DNA from: Aspidiotus rigidus
Lineage: Eukaryota; Arthropoda; Insecta; Hemiptera; Diaspididae
Assembly: GCA_035079385.1 (NCBI GenBank)
Contig: JAVHKY010000034.1
Coordinates: 3,720,001-3,784,000, forward strand
DNA: 64,000 nucleotides
Direction: 5' to 3'
The notes below the pieces were generated by a model. The model saw only the letters and a program-made list of their open reading frames with translations. It ran no database searches and was not told the origin of the DNA. Shown one piece after another: positions 22,251 to 33,430 of the stretch. Made by a program: the position numbers and the translations under genes. Every line of letters starts with the position of its first letter. The stretch's first letter is position 1.

Positions 22251-23096
22251 GGGTGGCTGTGTACATCGACTTCAGATTGACCTTGGCTCGAGGTCGATTT
22301 AAAATAGACCGAGAACTAAAAATTGACTTGAAATCAACTCCAAAGAGCAGTCGAATTAAATTCCGTAGAAAATTTTGGTTAATTTGAAGTCAACCAACGA
22401 CCACAGAACTATAAATGAGGCAACAAAGCAGTCAATTTTAAGTGGCTTGAAAAAGTTGGATAAGTCGGATTCCGAATCACAGTTGGAGCTCAACAGAGCA
22501 GTTGATTTAAGGTTGATAAAAAATTTGAAAGTCGACTCACGATTGACGCCAGATCGACGTCCACTTAATTATAACATGTCTATCTTGTTCTATTTAAAAT
22601 TCTCTTTCATTTCGATTTTCTTGTTTATTTAATGCGGCGAGTCTATATCCAAAAGTAAATTTTAGGAAGACATGATAAATATTTAGGTATTTAATTAATC
22701 TGAGAGAGATTTATCGTTACACTGCCTGTATATTACACATTATTTGTTATTGTTTTTTGTATGCGTAAATTTTTCAAATGTGCTATAATTTTCTCTCGTT
22801 AACGCGTTGAGTTGAGTTGAGTTGAGGAGACGCTCGTTCGTCAAGTCAATGTTTTTTAGGGCACTATGTCGGACGTTATTCTTTGCACCCCGTTTTTTTG
22901 TGCTATGTTGGTCGTCGCCGCAAAAAGACATGTATTCATCTAGAGCCATATGTTTCATCGTTCATTACATAATTTAATTTGTCCCTAATACATATTTGGC
23001 AATTGACCGTGAATTTGGATTCTTACTGTTCAAACAATCCATTATTTTCGAATAGGCATCGACGAGCCGTTGATTTCATATGCTTTGGTCGACGCA

Positions 23097-23101
23097 TCAG
23101 T
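23097..23101 (+). promoter_or_regulatory. Candidate initiator TCAGT of carboxypeptidase copy 1
   Basis: The arthropod initiator word TCAGT lies 92 bases before the ATG. It is conserved with its flanks in copy 2 (36651-36655). No TATA box was identified at the expected distance. The assignment rests on position and conservation only. Confidence 0.3.
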
Positions 23102-23192
23102 ATACTCGATTCTTCATGAGAATCATAGGTTTTTACGTTTCCTCTTCTTATAGATTTCGTTCAAACTATTCACATTTTGTGCCCTTGTAGAC

Positions 23193-26100
23193 ATGGCTAA
23201 GATGGATTTCTGTAATTGTAAGTAATTCATAACTAATCGATACAGAGTTCTGATTCACTAATTATTAAGGTGCCAGTATGTAAAGGAGAAGAAAGATGTC
23301 CGAGCTCAATGTGTAAAAAACAAAAGTAGTTCCAAAGGGAAAGGGACTTTTGCCTAGTTTGGAGACTTGATAGGAGGCGGAGGCATCACCCAACGTACAA
23401 ATCCTGAACTACTATATTTATGAATGGTACATTGTGATTCCGGAGGAGAGGGGCTTACGCGTAGGTTGGAGACTGGATACTTCGATTTCTGATGTGTGAA
23501 AACGAAACTGTGATTCGATAGGGAACAGAGTTCCGATATACTTTGTTATAGAAATGTTACATCTCCTTTCTGCTGAATTTTACACTTGATTTTCAACGGT
23601 GTGGATTGACGTCACGACTGAAAAAAGACTCTGCACCTTTTGGATACGCTTGAGCAGAGCGCGACACAAAACACGCGGAGCCAAGTGTGCGTGTCGTGGC
23701 TTACGATGTTCTCTGATCGTGGTCTGCGACTAGCACAGAGTAAACAGAGACCGTCTTCGCTATACTTGTGTTGTTACCGAATACGGGCATCATATAAATT
23801 CGTAGTTTACTGCTTTCTTTGGATTTGGTGCACGTTTGGAACCTTTGGTCTTTGAAACAATGTTACCGTTTTATTTGCAATGCTAACATTGAATAACATT
23901 GAGGAGCACGAATGCGGTGGGTCAATTGTTGACGGAAGAAACCGAACAGAGTCGGAAGCGAAAAAGCGATAAACAACAAATTTGGATGATGCCCGTGTCT
24001 CGAGCGGGTTTAGACGACCACTGTTTCCTCGGTGCAAAACCTCCTATAGTTTCAAGCCACGAACGTAAAATTGACAACTGTACAACCGTAGGCCGACTTT
24101 TACATAGCCCTTGTGGGGAAAACCCTTTGAGCGTTTGTTTCTGAAGAAAATAGGGAGTTTTTGTAAAAATTGAAGAGAGCAAAAGTTGTAGCTCGTGAAA
24201 TTTCCTTTAAATAAGGGTCAACTCGATTTTTCCATGAGAGAGGTGTTTTACATGTAAATCCGTGGGCCGAATGCGGTGTTGCCTTTCTACGCTCATGGCT
24301 TTTAACTATAGGAGGCTTTGCTCTGTGGCGACTGGACATGGGAAAACGTTCGTTTGATCACGAATGAATAACGAATGAACGGCTGTGAACGACAAACAAA
24401 AATTTTCTTGAGGTGAATGAAAACTGAAGGACTAAAAATTTTTGACACTTGTAAATTGCTACAATTCTGAAAAATTTACTCTTCCTTCAAAGTTTTGATA
24501 CTCTTTTCTCGTTTACATGTTAGCGCGTCATTTTTGTATCATATTTGAATGGGAAATCATACAATTTCTGATTCGACAACAACGCTCCGCAGTTTGGAGT
24601 TGAATACTAGGGAAAGATCCGCTAGGTTTGCTAACATTGTGGCAAAGGTTGCAAAAAAAAGGGAGATTTGTAAGTGAACGAAAGCAAACGCAAACCTCTC
24701 TTCGTCCATCCACAGGACAACGCCCTAATACCGCGGGGATAGTTTATTTTATCAAAAAGCCACTTTTACTTTTGAAAACCTACTTCATTGAATAACATAC
24801 TTACTCTTCATATTTTTCAGCTCTAATCAAGTCTACATTTTTCCTGTTCTGCTATTTTGATGCATACCTGATACTATCTGCGAATGCTAAACCTGAGCCG
24901 CAGATTTCCAATGCAAACGAGGCACTGTTTCTTACTCCATACCTGGAGAAGGGGGAGATCGATAAAGCTAAACAACTTGCCGAAGTGCAGCCAATCATGG
25001 GAGAATGCAAAAGCTACGCTGGTTTTCTAACGGTCAACAAAGACTTCGATTCTAACCATTTCATATGGTTTTTTCCAGCCATCAAAGGTCCGGAAACAGC
25101 ACCTGTAGTTGTGTGGCTAACAGGAGGTCCTTGTTCGTCCACCGTGAATGCGTTGTTCTATGAAAGTGGCCCGTACGGTGTCGGTCTCCTCAACAACACG
25201 CTTTACGAACGACAATTTTCGTGGACTGAAACATTGTCCATGCTGTACATTGACAGCCCAGTTGGTACCGGGTTCAGTTTTACAAAACAAAACGAAGGGT
25301 ACTGCAAAACCCAGGAGGACGTAGCGGCGAACTTGTACACGACGGTCGTACAATTTTTCCAACTATTCCCAGAACTGTTGAAGAACGAGTTCTACGTCGT
25401 CGGCGGCTCATATGGGGGTAAATTTGCACCATCTTTGGCGTTCGCTATCCACGAAGGCAATAAGCAATCGAATTCGAAGATAAATTTGAAGGGTGTGGCG
25501 ATTGGGAATGGATATGCAGACCCGGTCAACCAGCATCGCCACGCTCAGTATTTGAACGAGGTCGGATTGATCGACGACAACGAAAAAATAAAAATTGAAG
25601 AACAGGAGAAGTTACTCGAACAACTCATCATCGATGGAAAAACGGATGAAGCGCTCGGCGTTCAGGCAACTATTACCAAGGAAATTTCGGAATTTTCAGG
25701 CTTTCAGGACTTTTGGAACTATTTATACTCGTCGCAGACTTACGTCCCAAGTATCTACGCTAGGTTTGTTCAACAAGATTCTATCCGAAAAAAAATTCAC
25801 GTCGGTAATCTTACTTTTAACGATGGTAATGTCTGCGCGGAGTTTTTGAAAGGCGACCAGTATCGATCAGTAGTACCGTGGATAAAAGTTCTGTTGGAGA
25901 GCGGTTACAAATTCATGGCGTTCAGTGGTCAAGTAGACATACTAATCCCCTACCACGAAACCGTCAACTACCTACAAAAACTCGACTGGAGCGGTGCCGA
26001 AGAATACAAAACCTCTAAAAGACAAATTTGGAAGGTCAGTGCGGACGATGGAGAAATCGCGGGATACGTGAGGATCGTTCGAAATTTGTACGAAGTGATG

Positions 26101-26193
26101 GTCCGTAATGCTGGCCACCTGGTTTGCGCCGATCAAGCGCGAGCCGGTTTTGACTTAATAAGTAGATTTATATTCAGTGAAACATTTTTCTGA
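23193..26193 (+). CDS. Serine carboxypeptidase-like (S10, CPVL-type), copy 1, 465 aa
   Basis: Exons 23193-23217 (MAKMDFCN plus one base) and 24821-26193, with GT/AG and phase 1. The short first exon is chosen because exon 2 lacks an in-frame ATG and copy 2 has the same structure. Residues 9-30 form a signal peptide (KSTFFLFCYFDAYLIL, then ANA before KPEPQ). The S10 triad is present: S205 in GGSYGGKF, D381 in SGQVDIL, H441 in NAGHLVC, plus SPVGTGFSFT. Odd residues: the oxyanion segment is WLTGGPCSS (110-115), one residue shorter than the family's GGPGxSS, and the nucleophile motif is GGSYG rather than GESYA. Both sites bind the substrate carboxylate or oxyanion, so activity may be altered or lost. 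Expected to be secreted or lysosomal; sequons at N133 and N338. AATAAA at 26238-26243. Confidence 0.92.
23690..24340. repeat. Intronic insertion present only in copy 1, with a 35-bp inverted repeat
   Basis: Copy 2 runs straight from GGAGCCAAGTGTG to the ACGTTCGTTTG..CACGAATGA region; copy 1 has about 650 extra bases. Inside, 24034-24068 and 24287-24321 are inverted repeats (GCAAAACCTCCTATAGTTTC against GCAAAGCCTCCTATAGTTAA read from the other strand). It could be a non-autonomous element gained by copy 1 or a deletion in copy 2; no ORF in it is convincing. Confidence 0.6.
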
Positions 26194-26237
26194 CATTCTG
26201 ATCCTTCGTAGCGTTATAATTTGACGGAAAATCGGCA

Positions 26238-26243
26238 AATAAA
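26238..26243 (+). terminator. Polyadenylation signal AATAAA, carboxypeptidase copy 1
   Basis: Canonical hexamer 44 bases after the stop codon, conserved in copy 2 at 39095-39100. Confidence 0.7.
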
Positions 26244-27289
26244 GGGATATTGAGTCTTATTTCAATTTAGAGTATTGTAGTGAGTCACTCCCAGGTACGT
26301 AACTCTAATACAGAAATTTGACTATAAAACTATGATTAGTACTGAGCAGGTGAATACTCAAAGGAAATAAGAAAATGATTTTAGAGGGGTACAACGAGTG
26401 TAGACTCCTTTCGAATTTATTTAGAGTACAGCAAATGGGAAATAGTAGGAGAAATAAATTGGTCTTATTAAGAGAGCAAATAGCGGTATTATAAAGCTCA
26501 ACATAGTTTGTTAGGGATTCAACCTCCCTATTTAATACAATTTTCTACCACATTGAGTAAGACTCTTAACCCCTGTGGCTTCCATCCTATGTTCTACAAT
26601 TTTCTCATCATAAGGCGCCTTCTGATTTCGTGTAATCGGAGAGATGTGTTGATTGCTTAGACGGGTCGGAGAGTGAATGAGACTGGAAGTTGTAATCTTA
26701 CTGAGGATCAGTTGACACTAGAAAACATGGAAATTATTCGGCCCCAAAAAATGAGTAACGTCGCTTTGAGCAAGTTCTTACCTGGAGAGGACTTAACACC
26801 TTCAATTTCCGCCAAGAAGACGATAGTTTCCTTGATTATTTCTTATCTTGACTCTCCTTTCTTTGTGAAATTTTAATTGCTTTTCAATGACCATCCTCTG
26901 TTTATCAATTGTCTATCATGAATTACGTTTCATTTCTTTCCACATTTTTGAAAATCCGGAAAACTCCGTTTCTCTGCTTAACTGTTATAATTTCTCTTGA
27001 CATTCCGGCCGAATTTTCCCAAGTCCTTCTTCTAAAAGGATTTAAGCTGAAAACTAATTCCTGATGACGTCACACTCACACTCTCCCGCTTCTCGTCTTT
27101 GGGAATTTCAAAGTAATGTCTGGCCTTGATGATGTCATAATCTCTTCAAAGCCACCTTCTTATTTTCTCATAAACATGTAAGTTCATCAATGAAGTCACC
27201 CCGCCCTTTTTCAATTTACATTTTTTCTTGGCTATTAACCATAGTTTGAACTTAGTATATAATGAGAAAAAAATCTTAATTTAAAGAGT

Positions 27290-27420
27290 TTGACCATAAA
27301 AGTATCCTCTGGGCCTAGCTCAAGTCATTTGTGACCTAGCTTTCATGCTCAGAGAAGAAGTTTAGCTTAAGACGCCATAGCCTAGCTTAGAAGTTCAGAG
27401 GGTCATAGCTGCAAATTTTG
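27290..27420 (+). repeat. Dispersed repeat (GCCTAGCTCA family)
   Basis: It contains 'CCTCTGGGCCTAGCTCAAGT' and a following 'TTTCATGC..AGAAG..TTTAGCTTAAGAC' block. Related copies are at 40130-40280 (the duplicate), 41320-41430 (+) and 49090-49225 (-). Confidence 0.55.
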
Positions 27421-27949
27421 ACGTGGATATCTTGGTATAGGTACTTCTTAAGACTGAGGATCATTCTGAAATTCGCCTTCCGAAAGGAATGTCACGAGCC
27501 ACAAGTTTGAGTGACCTTGACCTAATTTCGACCTCCGCACCTTGGGGCGTCTTCGTCATACTATAGACCTAACATACCTTGACTTTTTTCTTTTTTTTGC
27601 AAGGAAATCTAGTTGGAACTTGCTAGTTTTTATCTTGTAGGGGTCTCTTGGAACGGGTACTGCGCCTGACAGTGACGTCTGTGTGAGGATTCGAAGTACA
27701 GGATAGTACTCTTATCTAAAACTACTCAGTCTTCGGCCATAAAAGGCACCGGTCGATTTTCCTAGACTTCCTCCTCCTCATGTCGTGGGGGTAGGCAAGC
27801 ATATTGATACTTTCTTCCACTCGAGCTGTTTTAGTTCTTTTTAAGGAGTGCCTCTTCCACTTGCTTGAACGTTTTGTTCTACTTCATGATGAAACCATAT
27901 TGTTTGTTATCTGTGACCCCACGATGTCCTGCCTGGTGGTCCTGATGTG

Positions 27950-28035
27950 AGTACCACCAGCAGCGATTATCTCAGCGGTTAGCCCGCCGACTTACTACGG
28001 TCTTTCAAGTGGGGCAGAGTTCGTGATTCTGAGGT
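27950..28035 (+). mobile_element. tRNA-derived SINE-like segment
   Basis: TATCTCAGCGGTTAGCCCGC resembles a tRNA D-arm/A box, and GAGTTCGTGATTC about 40 bases on resembles the T-arm/B box. The acceptor stem does not close, so this is a SINE head, not a tRNA gene. The duplicate copy is at 40820-40905. Confidence 0.45.
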
Positions 28036-28414
28036 AAGCTTTAGAATCTTGAAATGTTGTTAGATGTATTATTACTTCCTCTTGTTCGACATTTTACTTA
28101 TACTCAATCATGGGTGATTTTCACGGACTTATTACCGCTATGTGGAACAAAGTTCTTTTTCTGTCTCTTTCTCAGGTATGGACGAACCTCCTCTTTTTTC
28201 CTAATCCAAGATTTTTGTTTACATTTTTCCCAGAAGAGAGAACTCCTGGTAAAGCATCAGAACACTAAATTTTTGAAAGTCGTTGAAGTTTCTTTCCTCT
28301 ATCGTAATTTTTCTTGATAGCGCACTTCCAATCTGCTGAACTTAGACATTAGTCCCTATGTCGTCACGATCTAATGACGTCATAGAATAATCCATAGCTC
28401 GGAAGTTAACATTT

Positions 28415-28640
28415 GAACAAGAACCTGTTCTATGGGAGGGTATTTCGAAAAATTTGCAGTGCGGCGTCCAGCGAAAAATTCAAATCGGTAAGAATGGTCT
28501 TAGTCTAAGAACCCCCCCCCCCCTCGTTCCAACAGTAAAAGTATTCCAAGTAAATTCTTTTAAATCCCCCTCCTAGCTGTAAGGTCAAAATTCTTCTAAA
28601 TCCCCCTCCTATCATATATAGTTTTCCGGTCGAAATTTCT
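28415..28640 (+). repeat. Dispersed repeat copy (GAACCTGTTC family)
   Basis: GAACCTGTTCTATGGGAGGG, CGAAAAATTTG, then C-run and 'AAATCCCCCTCCTA' blocks in tandem. Same family as the copies at 0.35, 9.96 and 35.55 kb. Confidence 0.6.
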
Positions 28641-31600
28641 TCAAGTCCCTCTCTTATCATCATCATCAAAGACATTTTTCGAATTAAGGCGAGCAACTGC
28701 ACTTCAAAGCTTGGCTTCCTTCCGACACATGCTTATTTTTTCTCCTCATTGGGTCCTCTCTATGGAATACTTCAGACTCATTCTCGCTCACAGACCATCT
28801 ATCGACCTTGACATTCTCAAAAATCTTCTCTTAACCATGTTTCATATCTTTTCTCCAACTATTCTCCTTTGTCTGTGCATTCTACTCCTTTTCGATTCAT
28901 TCCTCAATTTGCATCCGTTCTACTCGTGACTTCCAACCTATGCGTAACCCTCCTTTCAATCTCAGATTTATTGAGAGCAAGAGCGTGTCTGATAACCTGG
29001 GGCAGGAATTAGTCTTCAAGAAAATTTTCCCAAATTATTTCATCTTCAGTATAAGACATAGAAAATAATCTTCATTTTTCATATCTTGCAAAAGGTCTTT
29101 AAAATCAGAGAGAAGTCACATGGAGATTTTTAACAATTTCTTACGCAAATATATGTACAATAACGAGAACTGTAATAAATTTGAGCATTACCCTTACGAC
29201 AAAATCCAATCGAAAGGTTTCTCAGATCAATTCCAGCACAAACAATACTAGAACGAGATTCAGAGAAAGACGGAGTACCGATTTCTTATTTACATTGGTA
29301 TAGCATACAGTATGCGTAGCAAGTGATGCACGAAATCGTGCACACAATGTGACGCACCAGAAATGAAAACCCCCAAAGGTAAACGTATAATTTAATTTCC
29401 TTCAGTAGTCTGCTGTACCGCGAATAAAAACTCTCGCCGAACATTTCATTGTCGCACAGTTTGTCAGAATTTCATAGTCGATGTAAGGAAATGAAAAAAG
29501 AAAATGGAAAATTAATCTAATCGACGACGTTCAAAGACCGTATCAATATATGTATTCTTACAATGAGTTTAATTAGAGCTAACTTCTCACCCCAACTTTC
29601 TCGTTGCTTCTTTCCCTTTCTTTTAATTTTTGGAATTTTTTCTGTTAGATATTCTGCACCGTTGATACGCTTATTTCCGCGATCTCGCCGAGTCGAGTGT
29701 CTCCTCCTCTTATCTCGTTTATTTCAATTTTGAAGTCGACCGTATCCCTCTCTCCAATTTCATATTCATTCTAAGTAATGAGGAACATTCCAGCGCATTT
29801 GCCAGTCAACAGCGATATACAAGGCACTCGCAAAACTAGCGAAAATATTCTTTAAAATTTGCGGAATTTTGTATTTAACATTGGCACACACCCTCTTGCT
29901 CGAGAAATTTCTGTTTTACCCTGTGGTTTCTCGATTTGTTAAATTATAGGTCGCTTAGGTAACTTAGGGGTAGATAGCTGTGTAGGATTTTGGCCGTTGA
30001 AGTGCCTATTATAATAAATAACGTGGGCAGAATGTCATTTAAATTGGAACATTTGTCCTTTCAGGTACGTAGGACCGCACTATCAAAAAGGGTTGTAGTA
30101 GCATTCATCTAATAATGTAGAAGTGCGAAGGAGAATTTAGGCGACGTCTACTAAACAATAATATTCTCTATCATCTGTACTATGTGCGAAACGAAAACCG
30201 CACAAGTGACAATAATAACAACATTCGATAATGAAACAATCGTCTTATCTAAAATAGGTATTCAATTTGTATGCTTTTCATCTGCGAATCATTCACGTTG
30301 AAATTGAGATAACGAAATTCTTCTATTCTATAGTAAGAAGGCCACAGAAACCACAAAACGGGCACTCAACATCTCAATGAATTTTAAAATCAACACTTAT
30401 CTATAATAATTTCAGCGTTAGAAGGGCAAAAATGTCTTCAATTACGTGCGGCTGAATATTTCATGAACTCTCATATAATTCAGCGGAAATAGGCCTACTG
30501 ATATGACAATTGAAATTGGGTTACGTTCGAAGTGGTGATGAGAAAAGATATTTACGAGCAAAATTTTAGAGAGGATATGTTCCCAAAATTAGAAGTAGAA
30601 GAAGTGAGAGCAGAAATGAAACTCGTCACTTGCTTGCAAGACATCCCACTTTTTACATTCTTCAAACTGTGGAAACTTCTCTTCTTTTATACCGTCATAG
30701 CCAACTTATACAATATTTGCTGAGCTAGAGTCGTTGAGAATAAGTACATATAAAGTATGGTCCAAAGGTTTGCAGGATTTGTAAGAGGCCATTTATTGCT
30801 CTACCTGGGCAAGCTACTCGAGGAATTCAAGGTAGGCCACGCCTACCTGGCTTGTTCCCCAATTCTACCACTAACCAACATTGGTCTGAAACTCCAACTT
30901 AGAAGATACTAGAAAAAACCTATATTTCTCGGTTCTGGAGCAGTAGTCTAGAGTCTAGACCGCCAAAACAAGACAGCAAAATTTGAAGCAAGATCTGAAG
31001 TTATGAAGATTCGGTTAGACATGAAGGAGGATTCAAGAAAAGAACTAATTGTCATGATCATTGTGAATAAAAATTTCGTTACATCAAATTGATGCAAAAG
31101 AGATCATCATCAAGTTTGACGGATGTTTGAACTTGAAATTTTCAGTCCCAAAAGAAGGTCGAGGTTACTCACGAGCTCACGACTTCATCAGAATTTCGAG
31201 ACTTAAATTTTAGAATGATTACCAGCTCTAAGATACATCCGTGCAAAGAAGAAATTAGATGCGATTGCAGGACTGCAATGGCGCCCCGAGTCCCCTAGAG
31301 CCTGAAGTTTTTCCAAGTCCTGACAGTCATGACGTGACAGCTTGAACGCGCTGCAATTTCACGGAAGCCGTCGTCTTTCCAAGTCCCCCTCCTATGATAT
31401 GGCATTTGGCCAGGCCACAGATACAGCCCTGGAAACGCCGGGCTCTAGAAAATGCCCATACAAAGAATATCCCTTAGCCTAGTTTCCAGTAAAATTATCA
31501 TTACCGCATGTATGAGAAGTATGCTAGGCTAACTACCTGAAAGCCTCATTGATATTTTTTAGCCCAGCACAGGCTTTGCAAATCGTATATTAGGCCACGC

Positions 31601-32490
31601 TTTCAAATTAAGTTGGCCTATATGCCTCTTCCTCAAGTAGGTCAACGTCACTAGTTACGTCTTACTACACCCCTGGAAAAATTTGTAAGTGCAAATGAAG
31701 CTGAGGTTATAGATGACGTCATTCGTCTTACCACCCCCCCCAGGCAGACACACGTACATCAAAGTAAAAATAAAAAGACACCAAAAACGAAGGTTGCATG
31801 TTTTCTATGAGCTTTAAAAGTAGGGAATGCTTTTAGTAGGGAGTTCGCTATCTGTTTTGTTGAGGAGGGAGGGGGGAGGATCATCCTCAGCAAAGGGTTG
31901 CGTCCATGTCTGACATTTGTGACGTCATAATTTTCGCCTGAGACGAAAAGGAAAAAAGAATGCCGGGTGGAAGCTAAGATGTCTCCTCGAGGACATGTAA
32001 TGTAGCATTTTATATATTATGTAAGATCTTTTGTTGCAATGATACTCTCAGATGATTTGAAGAAACATACGATGTTTATTATCCGCATCACGGAACGCCC
32101 TCGAAATTAGAAATTGCTGTCGATTCAATGTCATCCTAAAATTGATGGGTGGTGCGGGTGACAGGTGAAAAGTTTTCTTTAATCGATTTGAATCAATTTT
32201 TGTGGGAGAAGATTATTTGTATAGAATCTAAAACATTACAATTTTCTTTTTTTTTCTTTTCTTCTAAATCGCTCCACTTGCAAGTTATTTTGAGAATTTT
32301 CACTGAACATTTAATGGGAAACTTACCCTGTTCTCGTTTTCAATCTTGCCTATCGTAACGCTCCTAGCGGATGGCCGGTCTGAATTGCGTCGTAAAAAAA
32401 TTGATTTGTGAACTGGATGAGTCTAATATTACGAATTGGCTTGCTCTATTTTAGTAGCTAACTAGTTGACAGTCTTTTTCGCGTGAAAGA
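28641..32490. other. Long stretch without recognised gene
   Basis: It includes a repeat block at about 31268-31400 ('ACTTTTTCCAAGTC', 'TTCACGGAAGCCGTCGTC') that reappears inverted at 46.34-46.56 kb, and dispersed 'TAGGCC' words at 31.5-31.65 kb. A 63-codon frame at 30532-30723 has a hydrophobic C-terminus but no recognised family. No RNA genes seen. Confidence 0.4.
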
Positions 32491-32494
32491 CGAA

Positions 32495-33430
32495 TACTCC
32501 GACGTGGAGTAAAACATGCAAACCGCAGAAAAATAAAAGACGACGAGCGCTTTCGGTTAAATAACCATCTTCAAGCCTGAAATGAAAGCAACTGACGAAC
32601 AAAAGAGAAGAACGAGGTATTAAGATCGTCCAAACGAGAAATCACGGTGTGAGTCATAAACCAGTTCGATCAGGTCATCTTCCGGAATGTACGAATTGAG
32701 TACAGTGATACCGTCAGTGTTGAGATGACGAATTATCTCTATATTCTCGAGGGCGATACACTTACGGTAGGAATTCTCCTTATGGAGGAGCTTTTCAGAT
32801 CCCTCACGGAAGCTGTGGACACTGTTTATTAAGTGATCGGCGAAAGCTGACTCCCCTAAGTGTCCCTTCTTCCAAGACTTCAGGTGCTCAGCTACTCTAA
32901 CTTTCATTTGGCGGCTGGTCTCACCAATATAAAAGCCTCCACAATCCTCACACTCCAACTTATACACACCACTCCTCTCATCGACAGGTATGGGGTCCTT
33001 CAGTCTCACAAACAACCTCTTGACTGTGGTAGGGTTGTAAAACGCGGGTCTGAAGCCAAACGGGTGAAGGGCCCGACCCAATTGCAGGGAGAACTTCCCC
33101 AGGAAAGGGAGACTGATTCAACGCAAACGGCGATCACGGATCGTGTCCCGGGGGAGGGAGGTGGTGGAATCCAGGAGGCTCCTAGTAACCTTCCTCCGAA
33201 CCATTACGTCAACGTCGACATTGACCCCATTCACTCTAGCCAGGTGTTTTATAGTGCGTACTTCTTTCTTAAAAGCAGACTGACTCAACGGAATACGAGT
33301 CAGTCTGTGAACTAGGCTATGAAAAGCAGCCATCTTGTGAGCAACAGGACCGAACGAACCACCGTGGACTAAAACATCGGTCGTAGTATCTTTCCTGTAA
33401 ATTCCAAACTCATGGATACCGTCTACACAA
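32495..33430 (-). mobile_element. Penelope-like element, 5'-truncated (GIY-YIG end)
   Basis: On the - strand from about 33430 the frame reads EFGIYRKDTTTDV, AAFHSLVHRLTRIPLSQ, FRPAFYNPTTVKRLF, then the GIY-YIG nuclease core GVYKLECEDCGGFYIGETSR (about 32947-32890), ending at 32620. These are the C-terminal reverse-transcriptase and GIY-YIG segments of Penelope-like elements. One in-frame TGA at 33118-33120 breaks the frame, and the 5' part including the RT palm is missing. Downstream (32541-32577) is a small GC stem with GAAAGCGC, discussed as a hammerhead-like remnant. A dead partial copy. Confidence 0.85.

Larger units (their letters stand above)
22562..28325 (+). repeat. Segmental duplication, copy 1
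   Basis: Colinear with 36205-41075. Left border near the shared CTTAATTATAAC; right border near the shared CTGGTAAAGCATCAGAAC region. It contains a carboxypeptidase gene, its promoter region and about 2.1 kb of downstream repeats. Copy 1 is about 0.9 kb longer, mainly because of extra sequence at about 23690-24340 inside the intron. Confidence 0.85.

Noticed and set aside
24985..26193. Carboxypeptidase starting at the GTG at 24985
   Set aside because: The frame is open upstream to 24821, and the family N-terminus and signal peptide lie there; the phased exon at 23193-23217 supplies the ATG.
26673..26876. Small ORF repeated in both copies of the segmental duplication (partner at 39531-39734)
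   Set aside because: Both open at GTG, not ATG, directly after an in-frame stop. Differences between the copies are mostly amino-acid changing, as expected of non-coding 3' flank.
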